Part shown: piece by piece, positions 9,532 to 18,251 of the stretch | Position numbering within the stretch: the first letter of the stretch is position 1 | Layout: the number at the start of each line of letters is the position of its first letter | Source of the DNA: Alteromonadaceae bacterium Bs31 | GTDB lineage: Bacteria; Pseudomonadota; Gammaproteobacteria; Pseudomonadales; Cellvibrionaceae | NCBI GenBank assembly: GCA_900177435.1 | Contig: FXAI01000015.1 | Coordinates: 1 to 64,000 of the forward strand | Reading direction: 5' to 3' | DNA: 64,000 nt | Notes under the pieces: generated by a model | What the model was told of the DNA's origin: nothing | What the model saw: only the letters and a program-made list of their open reading frames with translations | Databases searched by the model: none | Made by a program: the position numbers and the translations under genes

Positions 9532-10949
9532 TCTTCCGTCAGGGCATATTGTTTTGCCCGCAACAAGGGCTTGAGCAAATAAGCCAAAATGGTTTTTTTG
9601 CCGGTAAGTATATCTACAGTCGCAACCATACCTGGAATAATGGGTTTACCTTCCCCCAGGCTGGAATCAAAGGTACGCACTCTCACAATATAGAAGGGAT
9701 TACCGTTCTCATCCATTACCGTATCCGCTCCGATGTGCTCTACGCTCGCCTTCAATCCACCGTAAACAACAAAATCATAAGCCGTAAATTTAACGTTCGC
9801 CAACTGGCCTGGGTGCAAAAAAGCAATATCCTGGGGCTTGATGCGTGCCTCCAGTAGCAGGCTGTCGTCCAACGGAATCACTTCTACAATCTCCTTCCCG
9901 GGAAGCACTACACCACCAATAGTGTTGTAATACAGACGCTTTATGGTGCCTCGCACAGGAGAGCGCACGGAGGTTTGTTTTACTCGGTCACTCAAGCCAG
10001 AAGAGGCCTCCTCTAATGCACTGAGTCGCGCCATAGCCGTGGACATTTCTTCCCTGATGTCATTTTTAAAATTGAGACCCACCTCAATAAATTTCTGTTT
10101 TGCTTCTGAAATCGCAGACTGCAAGCGACGAATCTGAGCCAGGGCCTGATCGCGCTCGCCAACCATATTGGCAATATCTCGCTCTAAACGAAGAATCTCA
10201 ACCTGAGACACCGCGCCACTGTCCACCAGCGGCCGGGTAAATTCCAGCTCCCTCGAGGCCAAGCTGTAGGTTTTCAATGCTCGATCCCTGGCGGCTTCTG
10301 CTTCCTCCAACTCTTCTTCTCGCTGGGTAATTTGCTGCTTGCCGATTTTTTGCAGCACACTTAACTCTTGCTGAGTGGTCTCAAAAAGGCGCTGTTCATG
10401 CTTAAACAGCTCTGGTGCTACTTCAATAAGCTCACTGTCGGGGCTGAATTCATTATCTTCCACAACGGCACGCAAGCGGGCAATTTTCGCCTTGAGGGCT
10501 AACCTCTCAGCCAAGCTTTCTTCAAAGCTGGACTGAAAGCGCGTGGCATCGAGTTTGATAAGCAGCTGGCCTTTGTTAACGATATCCCCTTCTCGAGTGC
10601 GAATATCCGTAATAACGCCGCCATCCAATGACTGCAGAATTTGAACCTGTTGCGAGGGGATCACCTTTCCCTCCCCCCGTGTCACCTGATCCACTTCGGC
10701 AAAGGCAGACCACACGATTAAAATAACAATGGTGCTACAGAGCGTATAAAACATCACGCGGGTTTTAATGGGGTTTTGTTCTACATGGGCACGGTCGGCA
10801 CTTTCTTCCCATGTTAAGGAGTCCGCCTCGTCCGGGCTGGTATCGATGGCCTCCAGAATTTTATCCAGCGGTTTTGCCGCGCTGGCAATGAGGCCCTTGC
10901 GCCCTTCGGCATCCTTTGTCTTTACTTCACTATCGTGCTGATCGCTCAT
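9528..10949 (-). CDS. lapC: LapC-like type I secretion periplasmic adaptor (HlyD family)
   Basis: This 473-residue membrane fusion protein has a cytoplasmic N-terminus of about 62 residues and one membrane segment at about 65-85 (FYTLCSTIVILIVWSAF). A lipoyl-like half motif follows (GGVITDIRTREGDIVNKGQ), then a long coiled-coil hairpin at about 130-320. The C-terminal barrel domain ends in the HlyD signature region (GMVATVDILTGKKT). It bridges the inner-membrane ABC exporter and the outer-membrane channel. It overlaps the exporter gene upstream and the LuxR gene downstream by 4 nt each (ATGA junctions), marking a tight operon. Length and layout are typical for the family. Confidence 0.93.
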   Translation of the reverse strand: MSDQHDSEVKTKDAEGRKGLIASAAKPLDKILEAIDTSPDEADSLTWEESADRAHVEQNPIKTRVMFYTLCSTIVILIVWSAFAEVDQVTRGEGKVIPSQQVQILQSLDGGVITDIRTREGDIVNKGQLLIKLDATRFQSSFEESLAERLALKAKIARLRAVVEDNEFSPDSELIEVAPELFKHEQRLFETTQQELSVLQKIGKQQITQREEELEEAEAARDRALKTYSLASRELEFTRPLVDSGAVSQVEILRLERDIANMVGERDQALAQIRRLQSAISEAKQKFIEVGLNFKNDIREEMSTAMARLSALEEASSGLSDRVKQTSVRSPVRGTIKRLYYNTIGGVVLPGKEIVEVIPLDDSLLLEARIKPQDIAFLHPGQLANVKFTAYDFVVYGGLKASVEHIGADTVMDENGNPFYIVRVRTFDSSLGEGKPIIPGMVATVDILTGKKTILAYLLKPLLRAKQYALTEE

Positions 10950-13066
10950 CGCGAAGCCTTCCCGATTCGCCCTTCTTTGAGGGCTCTGGCAACACTATCG
11001 CGCGGACCATCGGCCACCACCTGCGCATTGTCGATAACAATTATGCGATCAACCCAGCTCAGTACCGACGTTCGATGAGTGGCAACCAGAATGGTTTTCC
11101 CTTCTCCGTAGGCTTGAATTTTATCGTTCACCCAATTTTCCGTTGAGTGATCCATGGAGCCTGTTGGTTCGTCCAATAAGAGTACTTGTGGATCGTGAAT
11201 GACCGCCCGAGCCAGACCAATGGCCTTTCGCTGACCGCCAGACAAGGAGTCGCCGCGCTCACCGATAGTCATATCAAAACCCTTGGGATGAGAATTAACA
11301 AATTCTCCCAGGTTGGCGAATTGCGCAGCTCTTATAACGTCCGGGTCCTCAGCCTGAGGGTGAGCCAGTACGATATTTTCCCGCAAGCTACCATAGAACA
11401 GCGTTATATCCTGGGCAACAAAACCCACTTGCTGGCGCAGTTCCGCCAGGTCCAGCTGCCGCAAATCAATGCCATCAACAAGCACAGCGCCTTCCGTAGG
11501 CTGATAAAGACCAATGGCCAATCGCTGCACGCTGCTTTTACCCGAGCCCACTCTGCCGAGAAAAGCCACATGCTCGCCGGGCTCGATAGTAAAAGATAAA
11601 TTCTTTAGTGCAGGGATGTCGCTTCCCGGGTAGGTGAGCGATACATTGCGGAATTCAATTTTTCCTTTTAATTTTTGCCGATGAACCAGGCGCGCATCAG
11701 GATCGCGCTCAACAGGTGTTTCCATTACCTCATTAAGGGATGAAAAAGCCGTTCTTGCATGATGGTATTGCGTAAGTAATCCGGCAATGCCGCCAAAGGG
11801 CGCCATGGCGCGGGAGCTCAACATAGTGGCAGCGATCAAGCCCCCCATAGACAGGTCGCCCGCTCTAATCAAATAGACACCTGCGATAATCACTGAGATG
11901 GTGACCCACTGCTGCACCCAACTCACCACATTCAGGTTGGACGAGGCCAGCAAGCGAAGTCGTATAGATACCCGTGCAAGAAAGGTTGCCGAATGCTCCC
12001 AGCGCCGCTGCATAATGCCTTCAGCCGCCATGGCTTTTACCGTATCCAAACCTACCAGGCTTTCGATTAGCGTTGCATTGCGCAAGGCACTGGCGCGGTA
12101 GGTTGTTTCTGTCAGCTCTTGTAATTTACTTTGGGTGGTAAGGGCGTAAAAGGCAATTAACACCATACCAAGCAGTGCCGGTAAAGCCATTGGCCCTGCA
12201 ATCCAGAAAATAAGAGCGATAAAAATAAGGGTAAAGGGTAAATCGATAACTGCGGTAATAGTGGCCGAGGTAATAAAATCGCGAATGGTCTCAAATGAGC
12301 GCAGGTTTGCAGCAAACGACCCTGCCGACGCAGGGCGGGATTCCATCCGCAGCCCCAATACTCTTTCCATGATTTCTGCCGACAAACGGATATCGATACG
12401 TTTACTGGCCAGGTCCAGGTAATAGGCTCGAATTGTTCGCAAAATTGCATCGGCAACAACCACAATTCCAACACCAATGGCCAACACCCAAAGTGTTTCC
12501 ACAGCGCTGTTAGGAATCACACGGTCGTACACATTCATGGTAAAAAGCGGCAGTGCAATAGCCATCAGGTTAATAAAAAAGGCCGCTATTAACACATCTC
12601 TATAGAGCGTGTAGCTCGCTCGAAAACTTCCCCAGAACCAATGATCATTGGCCCGCTTGTGCTTTTTCTTGGGGCTTCGCTGATCAAAACGAAATCGCGG
12701 GCGGGCAAAAATCACACGGCCGAGATACCGTTGCTCAAGCTCTTCAACACTTATCTCTACTGCCGCATCACCCAGCTCGGGAAAAACCACAGACGCGCTA
12801 TTTTTGTTAAAGCCCAGAAGTACACAAGCCTTATCATCTGCAAGCAACAACACGGCGGGCAGCAATGAAGGGTTAACGTGACTAAGGGGTTTTTTATGGA
12901 TTTTGCTGGTAAGCCCGATGCGATTGGCCGCACGGGAAAACAGGTCGGGGTCCAGCCTGGCATTTTTTAAGGGCAGGCCCGCAGTTAATGCTTCACGCGT
13001 GGTGACCTGACCGTGGATAGTCCCCAGTATTAATAAACAATCAAGCAGTGAATCAGATTTGCTCAC
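10946..13066 (-). CDS. lapB: LapB-like type I secretion ABC transporter
   Basis: This 706-residue exporter has three parts: a C39-peptidase-like domain at 1-130 (DCLLILGTIHG, with no obvious catalytic His), a six-helix membrane domain at about 150-430 and an ATPase domain at about 470-700. The ATPase motifs are complete: Walker A GRVGSGKSS, signature LSGGQRKAIGLARA, Walker B VLLLDEPTGSMD and a switch His (ATHRTS). The LapB/LssB subgroup exports adhesins without cleaving a leader, consistent with the degenerate peptidase-like domain. Translation starts at GTG, preceded by a strong GGGGAG 4 nt away. It lies 42 bp after the TolC-OmpA gene. Confidence 0.94.
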   Translation of the reverse strand: MSKSDSLLDCLLILGTIHGQVTTREALTAGLPLKNARLDPDLFSRAANRIGLTSKIHKKPLSHVNPSLLPAVLLLADDKACVLLGFNKNSASVVFPELGDAAVEISVEELEQRYLGRVIFARPRFRFDQRSPKKKHKRANDHWFWGSFRASYTLYRDVLIAAFFINLMAIALPLFTMNVYDRVIPNSAVETLWVLAIGVGIVVVADAILRTIRAYYLDLASKRIDIRLSAEIMERVLGLRMESRPASAGSFAANLRSFETIRDFITSATITAVIDLPFTLIFIALIFWIAGPMALPALLGMVLIAFYALTTQSKLQELTETTYRASALRNATLIESLVGLDTVKAMAAEGIMQRRWEHSATFLARVSIRLRLLASSNLNVVSWVQQWVTISVIIAGVYLIRAGDLSMGGLIAATMLSSRAMAPFGGIAGLLTQYHHARTAFSSLNEVMETPVERDPDARLVHRQKLKGKIEFRNVSLTYPGSDIPALKNLSFTIEPGEHVAFLGRVGSGKSSVQRLAIGLYQPTEGAVLVDGIDLRQLDLAELRQQVGFVAQDITLFYGSLRENIVLAHPQAEDPDVIRAAQFANLGEFVNSHPKGFDMTIGERGDSLSGGQRKAIGLARAVIHDPQVLLLDEPTGSMDHSTENWVNDKIQAYGEGKTILVATHRTSVLSWVDRIIVIDNAQVVADGPRDSVARALKEGRIGKASR

Positions 13067-13108
13067 GGTCTCCCCACGCGCCCTAAGCTGAGAAGCTTAA
13101 GGGCCACT

Positions 13109-14902
13109 TTAATCACTTTGTAAAACCAGCTCTACTCGTCTATTACTTGCGCGCCCCAATTCCGAATCATTATTGGCTATCGGGCGCGCTTCACCATAAC
13201 CAATCGCCGACAGCCTGTTTTCTGCTTCGCTACACTCTTTCACCAAAGCCACTAGTACAGAATCTGCCCGGGCCTGCGATAAATTCAAGTTGTACTCTTT
13301 GGAGCCCAAGGAGTCCGTATGCCCCTCCACAACACCACGCACCTCGCTGTATTCACACAAAAACTTGGCGGCGCGTACTATTTCAGACCAGCTGCCCACG
13401 GTAATTTCTGAGGACTGGTGCTTGAACTTGACATCTAAACGCATCACTTCACGCTTGGCCAGAGGCATGGTTTTTACCCCCCGTGCGCCAAGAATCGCAG
13501 CTTTATCAAAATCCAGCTCACCCATAGTGGGGGCCTCGGCTGGGCACCTGGCCCGCAGCTCTTCTTCCTGACTCAAATCCAGCTCTTCGAGAGTTTCCTT
13601 GTCCACACCATCAATATTGAGAGCGTACAAAAACATGCCCATGCCAGACAAGGTTCGAATTTCTGCCAATTGCAGATCATATTTAGCATTTACCAATGCC
13701 CGGTGTACTTCAAAAAATTCATTTTCCGTGTCGAGCAAATCAAGCAGCGTGCGCTGGCCAATATCAAATTGATTTTTATAGGCGTCGCGAGCTTTAACGA
13801 TGGCATCAAGGTTTTTCTTCAAATAGCCAATTAACCGATGCTTACTGGATATATCATTATGCGCAATAGAAACGGTTTGCCGCACTTCACGACAAACTCT
13901 GTCGCGAGTGTCGAAGGCTTCGTACATCAAGTGTTTTGATTGCTTGCGCCTGGCAGTGTCACTTCCCCCGTTATACAAATTGTAGGACAGCACCAACTCT
14001 ACAGCCTCTTCATCGTATTCGCCGGGGAAGCCGCGAGAGTTTTCATCCAGCTGCTTTCTCATGCGCAAATCCAAGCGGGGCATCATTGGTGCAGACCGCC
14101 CCTTGAAGTTGGCCCGCACCGAACGAATATTTTCAATAGACGCGTTCAATTGAGGGTTTAAGTAAAAAGCTTTCTCCAAGGCTTTTTTACGTTGCTCGGG
14201 TATTTTATCGCTGGGCAATTCGGGGATAGCCATTCTCGCCCGGGGAACAGAACCCACCAGGCGCTGATAGCGGGCGGATACATCGTGAAGGTTGGCGGTT
14301 TCTGTAAGCACATTGGATTCAGACAGAGCCAAACGCGCCTTCGCCTGCTCCAGGTCCACACCACGACCAATACCGGAATTTGCACGATCTTCGATGTCTT
14401 TGTGATAACGAAGGTGCTGGAAATAATTTTCTTTGGCGATTCTTACCAGGTCTCGGTAACGCAAAACATCCAGATAAGATTGCGCCGTCTCGAGGGCGGT
14501 ATCTTCAGCCACCTGGCGGAACTCGTAATATTTGGCAAGCCTGAGATAGTTTTGCTGGGCAACGTCCTGTTTTGTGGCGAAACCATCGAACAGCATCTGC
14601 GTCATCACCAGCTGATAGGTGCTGGTATCGTAGGATTCACGTATCAGCTGCGGGTCCTCCGTTCTCTCCTTGCCTGCTTCCAGCGTCAAATCCAGTTTGG
14701 GTAAATAGCCTCCTTTGGACGCCCTAAGCCCATGATTCGCTGCCTCAAAAGCATTCCAGGAAGCCTGAACACCTGGATTCTTAACCGCAGCCTGCGCAAC
14801 GGCACCGCGCAGACTTTCTTCCGCCATAGGCTCAGAAATAGCGTCTAAACCAATTGCGGAGCCTAAAACCAACAAACTTTTTATTAACGTGCGAACTAAC
14901 AC
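13109..14902 (-). CDS. TolC-family outer-membrane channel fused to an OmpA C-terminal domain
   Basis: This 597-residue protein carries an N-terminal export signal (VRTLIKSLLVLGSAIG), a TolC/AggA-like efflux-channel region at about 28-445 with the two repeated helical hairpins (YLDVLRYRDLV; ENEFFEVHRALVNAKYDL), and an OmpA-type peptidoglycan-binding domain at about 490-597 (VVEGHTDSLGS, LSQARADSV, GRASNRRVEL). Normal TolC channels end near residue 450, so the extra 150 residues are a true fusion. In Shewanella bpfA loci the channel and an OmpA protein are separate neighbours. Here one chain could anchor the export channel, and the adhesin it holds, to the cell wall. GTG start with AAAGG 5 nt upstream. 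First gene of the operon. Confidence 0.9.
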   Translation of the reverse strand: MLVRTLIKSLLVLGSAIGLDAISEPMAEESLRGAVAQAAVKNPGVQASWNAFEAANHGLRASKGGYLPKLDLTLEAGKERTEDPQLIRESYDTSTYQLVMTQMLFDGFATKQDVAQQNYLRLAKYYEFRQVAEDTALETAQSYLDVLRYRDLVRIAKENYFQHLRYHKDIEDRANSGIGRGVDLEQAKARLALSESNVLTETANLHDVSARYQRLVGSVPRARMAIPELPSDKIPEQRKKALEKAFYLNPQLNASIENIRSVRANFKGRSAPMMPRLDLRMRKQLDENSRGFPGEYDEEAVELVLSYNLYNGGSDTARRKQSKHLMYEAFDTRDRVCREVRQTVSIAHNDISSKHRLIGYLKKNLDAIVKARDAYKNQFDIGQRTLLDLLDTENEFFEVHRALVNAKYDLQLAEIRTLSGMGMFLYALNIDGVDKETLEELDLSQEEELRARCPAEAPTMGELDFDKAAILGARGVKTMPLAKREVMRLDVKFKHQSSEITVGSWSEIVRAAKFLCEYSEVRGVVEGHTDSLGSKEYNLNLSQARADSVLVALVKECSEAENRLSAIGYGEARPIANNDSELGRASNRRVELVLQSD

Positions 14903-15427
14903 AAACCTTTCTCATCTTTTTGTAAAACGAATACCCCCCTAGTGTAGTCCAGCTCAATACTACAACGCAATTTTTCACAAAAAAATCAAAGCCTTAGCGC
15001 AACAACAGAACCCAAAAAATAGCTTTTTTTCTTAGCTGTTCTTTCTGTCGTTTTTATTTACCGTTCGTCCTTTTACGCGCAGTAAAAAACTTACATCTCA
15101 CTCGCTTAACGATAACTCGCGAGCGAGATACTGACAACTGAACTTATAGCAACTCAAATACCGCCCTAGGCCAATGGCCACCGGATTCACACAGCCCCCA
15201 TACTGTGCCACTTTTAACACTTAAAAACGTCATTTTTGGCAAAGCCTTCCCTAAATCCTCCGTAAATCGCCAAAATTACCAAGATTCGATGCAAATTTAG
15301 TAGATTTAAGCGCCATACAGCCCATTCGACACTATGGCTTGGTAGTTGCTATATAAGCTGATACTAATAAACACTACTGCCATCTGGCGAAGGGCTATCA
15401 ATCGAAATCCGCTATGGAGTCACTTAA
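14903..15427. promoter_or_regulatory. Divergent control region between the adhesin export operon and cyd operon
   Basis: This 525-bp AT-rich gap separates the GTG of the TolC-OmpA gene (minus) from cydA (plus), so it must hold promoters for both. A possible cyd promoter is TTCGAC (15325-15330) with TATATA (15350-15355), but the 19-bp spacing is poor. No clean FNR box (TTGATNNNNATCAA) was found by eye. cydA has GGAG seven bases before its ATG. No gene is seen here. Confidence 0.4.
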
Positions 15428-16984
15428 ATGAATGACACTCTGATCGAGTTATCGCGATGGCAATTCGCCATTACCGCGATGTACCACTTTATTTTTGTGC
15501 CGCTCACCCTGGGTTTAACCTTTTTGTTGGCGATTATGGAGTCTGTCTACGTGATGACAGGAAAATCTATTTATCGCGAGATGACAAAATTCTGGGGCAA
15601 GCTGTTTGGTATTAATTTCGCCATCGGTGTTGCCACAGGCATTACCATGGAGTTCCAGTTTGGCATGAACTGGTCCTACTACTCCCACTATGTGGGAGAT
15701 ATCTTCGGTGCGCCGCTAGCTATTGAGGGCCTGATGGCGTTTTTTCTGGAATCCACCTTCATCGGTTTATTCTTTTTCGGCTGGGACCGATTGAGCAAGG
15801 TGAAGCATCTTGCGGTAACGTGGTGTGTTGCCCTGGGCAGTAATTTTTCCGCGTTGTGGATTCTCATTGCCAACGGTTGGATGCAGAACCCTGAGGGCTC
15901 GGTGTTCAACCCCGAAACAATGCGCATGGAAATGAGCAGTTTCGCCGATTTAATTTTTAACCCGGTAGCACAGGTTAAATTTGTTCACACTGTATCGGCA
16001 GGCTATGTTACTGGCGCAATGTTCATACTGGCGATTTCATCCTTCTACCTATTGCGTAAAGAACATGTGGCTTTCGCGCGACGTTCATTTGCCATTGCCG
16101 CCAGTTTTGGTTTCGCCTCGGTACTTTCAGTGATTGTGCTCGGCGATGAAAGCGGCTACGAATTAGGCGACGTGCAAAAAGTTAAACTCGCCGCAGTGGA
16201 GGCCGAATGGCAAACCCATGAACCACCAGCAGCATTTACCCTATTTGGATTTCCCAACGAAGAGACACAAAGCACCGATTTTGCCATCCGCATTCCCTAC
16301 CTGATGGGCCTGATCGCCACCCGCTCGTTTGATGAACCCGTACCCGGCCTGAAAGAATTAAAAGCAGACAACCGCCAGCGCATTATCGCCGGAGCGGAAG
16401 CTAATCGCTTACTACGAAAACTGCAAAGTGAAGGCCTAAATGAAAGCGAGCAACTGGTTTTTGAACAGACTAGCGAGCACCTAGGTTATGGCCTGTTATT
16501 GCAACCTTTCGCCACTGATATTACCCAGCCGTCAGAGAAGGCCATCGATAAGGCAGTCGCTTATAGCATTCCCAAAATTGCCCCCATGTTCTGGTCTTTT
16601 CGCTTAATGGTGGCTGTGGGGTTTTTCTTGCTGGTGGTGTTTAGCCTCGCCTTCTGGTACAGCGCACGCCATGCCATCGATAAGCCCAAGTGGTTACTTA
16701 AACTGATTTTCTTCAGCTTACCGCTGCCCTGGGTCGCCAGCGAAGCAGGTTGGTTTGTGGCGGAGTACGGCAGGCAACCTTGGGCAATTGCTGAAATACT
16801 ACCTGTTCATACTGCAGTATCCAATCTCGCAGTAAGTGACGTGGTTATCTCCCTCCTTGTTATCACTATTTTTTACAGCGCCATGTTTGCAGCGGGGTTT
16901 TATCTAATGCTCAAGTACGCCCGCCAAGGGCCCCATAGCGACAAAGAGTCATCCCCCGTAAACGAAACACTCACAGGAGTATAA
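15428..16984 (+). CDS. cydA: Cytochrome bd ubiquinol oxidase subunit I
   Basis: The 518-residue CydA oxidises quinol in the inner membrane and carries hemes b558, b595 and d, reducing O2 to water. It has about nine membrane helices. The family motif GWMQNP is present (followed by EGS), His20 lies in helix 1 (MYHFIFVPLTLGL) where the b595 ligand is expected, and the loop between helices 6 and 7 is long, as in the E. coli-type long Q-loop enzymes (522 residues). The ATG at 15428 has a clear GGAG upstream. cydB follows after 2 bp. It begins the cydABX-DC operon; such oxidases usually rise under low oxygen or respiratory stress. Confidence 0.97.
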   Translation: MNDTLIELSRWQFAITAMYHFIFVPLTLGLTFLLAIMESVYVMTGKSIYREMTKFWGKLFGINFAIGVATGITMEFQFGMNWSYYSHYVGDIFGAPLAIEGLMAFFLESTFIGLFFFGWDRLSKVKHLAVTWCVALGSNFSALWILIANGWMQNPEGSVFNPETMRMEMSSFADLIFNPVAQVKFVHTVSAGYVTGAMFILAISSFYLLRKEHVAFARRSFAIAASFGFASVLSVIVLGDESGYELGDVQKVKLAAVEAEWQTHEPPAAFTLFGFPNEETQSTDFAIRIPYLMGLIATRSFDEPVPGLKELKADNRQRIIAGAEANRLLRKLQSEGLNESEQLVFEQTSEHLGYGLLLQPFATDITQPSEKAIDKAVAYSIPKIAPMFWSFRLMVAVGFFLLVVFSLAFWYSARHAIDKPKWLLKLIFFSLPLPWVASEAGWFVAEYGRQPWAIAEILPVHTAVSNLAVSDVVISLLVITIFYSAMFAAGFYLMLKYARQGPHSDKESSPVNETLTGV

Positions 16985-16986
16985 GC

Positions 16987-18126
16987 ATGATTGATTATGA
17001 GAGCTTGCGCGTTATTTGGTGGCTACTCGTCGGTGTGCTGCTCGTGGGTTTTGCGGTAAGCGATGGCTTTGATTTAGGGGTGGGCGCGCTGCTGACTTTC
17101 GTCGGCAAAACTGACAACGAACGGCGTGTTCTGATCAACACCATTGGTCCGCACTGGGATGGTAATCAGGTGTGGTTTATTACCGCTGGCGGCGCTATTT
17201 TTGCGGCATGGCCGCTTATTTACGCCACCGCATTTTCCGGATTTTATCTTGCGCTTATGCTCACCCTCGCCGCTTTATGGATGCGGCCACTGGGCTTTGA
17301 CTACCGCAGTAAACTTGAAGATAAACGCTGGCGGATCACCTGGGATTGGCTGCTTTTTACCGGCGGTTTGGTTCCCGCACTTATCTTTGGTGTTGCTTTT
17401 GGAAATCTTTTACTTGGCGTGCCCTTTGAAATGGACAGCACTCTAAAAGCAACTTATAGCGGCTCATTTTTTGGTTTACTTCGGCCCTTTGCCCTACTCG
17501 CTGGCTTAATTAGTGTGGCCATGCTGTTAATGCACGGTGCAACCTGGCTACAGATGAAAACCGATAAGCACTTGCGCGTTCGCGCAGAAAAAGTAGCCAC
17601 GTCTTTCGCAATAATCACCAGCCTGTTATTTATAGTAGCCGGAACCTGGATTGCATTTGGTGTCGACGGCTACGTGATTACCTCAAAGTTAAACGCAGCT
17701 GCGCCCTCCAACCCTCTTAATAAAACTGTTGAGGCCGTATCAGGTGGCTGGCTGACAAATTACCAGAAATTCCCGTGGATGATAGTTGCTCCTGCAATAG
17801 GCATAGCCTCTCCTCTGGCAGTGGCCTTTCTGTCGCAGAAACATAAAGCCGGGTGGGCTTTTATTTTTAGCGCGCTCACCCTCGCGGGCATTATTTTTAC
17901 TGCGGGCTTGTCGATGTTCCCCTTCCTGATGCCAAGCACCACAATGATCAATGCATCACTCACCGTTTGGGATTCCACCTCCAGCCACCTAACCCTCAAC
18001 ATCATGTTTTGGGTAGCCATGTTTTTTGTGCCTATCGTGCTCGCCTATACCGCCTGGTGTTTCTACACCATGCGCGGCCGCATAAAAGAAGTTCACATAA
18101 AACAAAACAGCCATTCCCTGTATTAG
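16987..18126 (+). CDS. cydB: Cytochrome bd ubiquinol oxidase subunit II
   Basis: The 379-residue CydB is the heme-free partner of CydA, with about eight to nine hydrophobic helices. Typical family sequences are visible: WWLLVGVLLVGFAVSDGFDL near the N-terminus, GPHWDGNQVW, and the C-terminal helix FWVAMFFVPIVLAYTAWCFY. Length equals the E. coli protein (379). Two bases separate it from cydA, and cydX follows 10 bp later, so the three subunits are made together. Nothing unusual is seen. Confidence 0.97.
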   Translation: MIDYESLRVIWWLLVGVLLVGFAVSDGFDLGVGALLTFVGKTDNERRVLINTIGPHWDGNQVWFITAGGAIFAAWPLIYATAFSGFYLALMLTLAALWMRPLGFDYRSKLEDKRWRITWDWLLFTGGLVPALIFGVAFGNLLLGVPFEMDSTLKATYSGSFFGLLRPFALLAGLISVAMLLMHGATWLQMKTDKHLRVRAEKVATSFAIITSLLFIVAGTWIAFGVDGYVITSKLNAAAPSNPLNKTVEAVSGGWLTNYQKFPWMIVAPAIGIASPLAVAFLSQKHKAGWAFIFSALTLAGIIFTAGLSMFPFLMPSTTMINASLTVWDSTSSHLTLNIMFWVAMFFVPIVLAYTAWCFYTMRGRIKEVHIKQNSHSLY

Positions 18127-18136
18127 GAGAAACATA

Positions 18137-18250
18137 ATGTGGTATTTCACTTGGATACTCGGCGTTTTACTGGCCAGCTCGTTCGGTATTATCAACGCAA
18201 TGTGGCTGGAAGCCAATGAAGATATGGACCGCGATGTAGAGGATAAATAG
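18137..18250 (+). CDS. cydX: Cytochrome bd small subunit CydX
   Basis: A 37-residue frame starts at ATG 18137, preceded by TAGGAG (in TATTAGGAGAAACATA). It encodes a single membrane helix beginning MWYFTWILGVLLASSFGI, then NAMWLEA and an acidic tail (EDMDRDVEDK). The start MWYF-WILG and the helix followed by an E/D-rich tail are the signature of CydX (YbgT), which sits beside CydA and stabilises the hemes. It lies 10 bp after cydB and 1 bp before the first possible start of cydD, the standard place for cydX. Confidence 0.95.
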   Translation: MWYFTWILGVLLASSFGIINAMWLEANEDMDRDVEDK

Positions 18251-18251
18251 T

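Noticed and set aside
8860-14902. Bacteriocin or toxin export system
   Set aside because: The exporter is LapB-like with a non-catalytic peptidase domain and the substrate is a retention-module adhesin, not a double-glycine peptide.
14903-15427. FNR or ArcA site upstream of cydA
   Set aside because: Looked for TTGATNNNNATCAA; only half sites such as TATCAATCG were seen, which is not enough.
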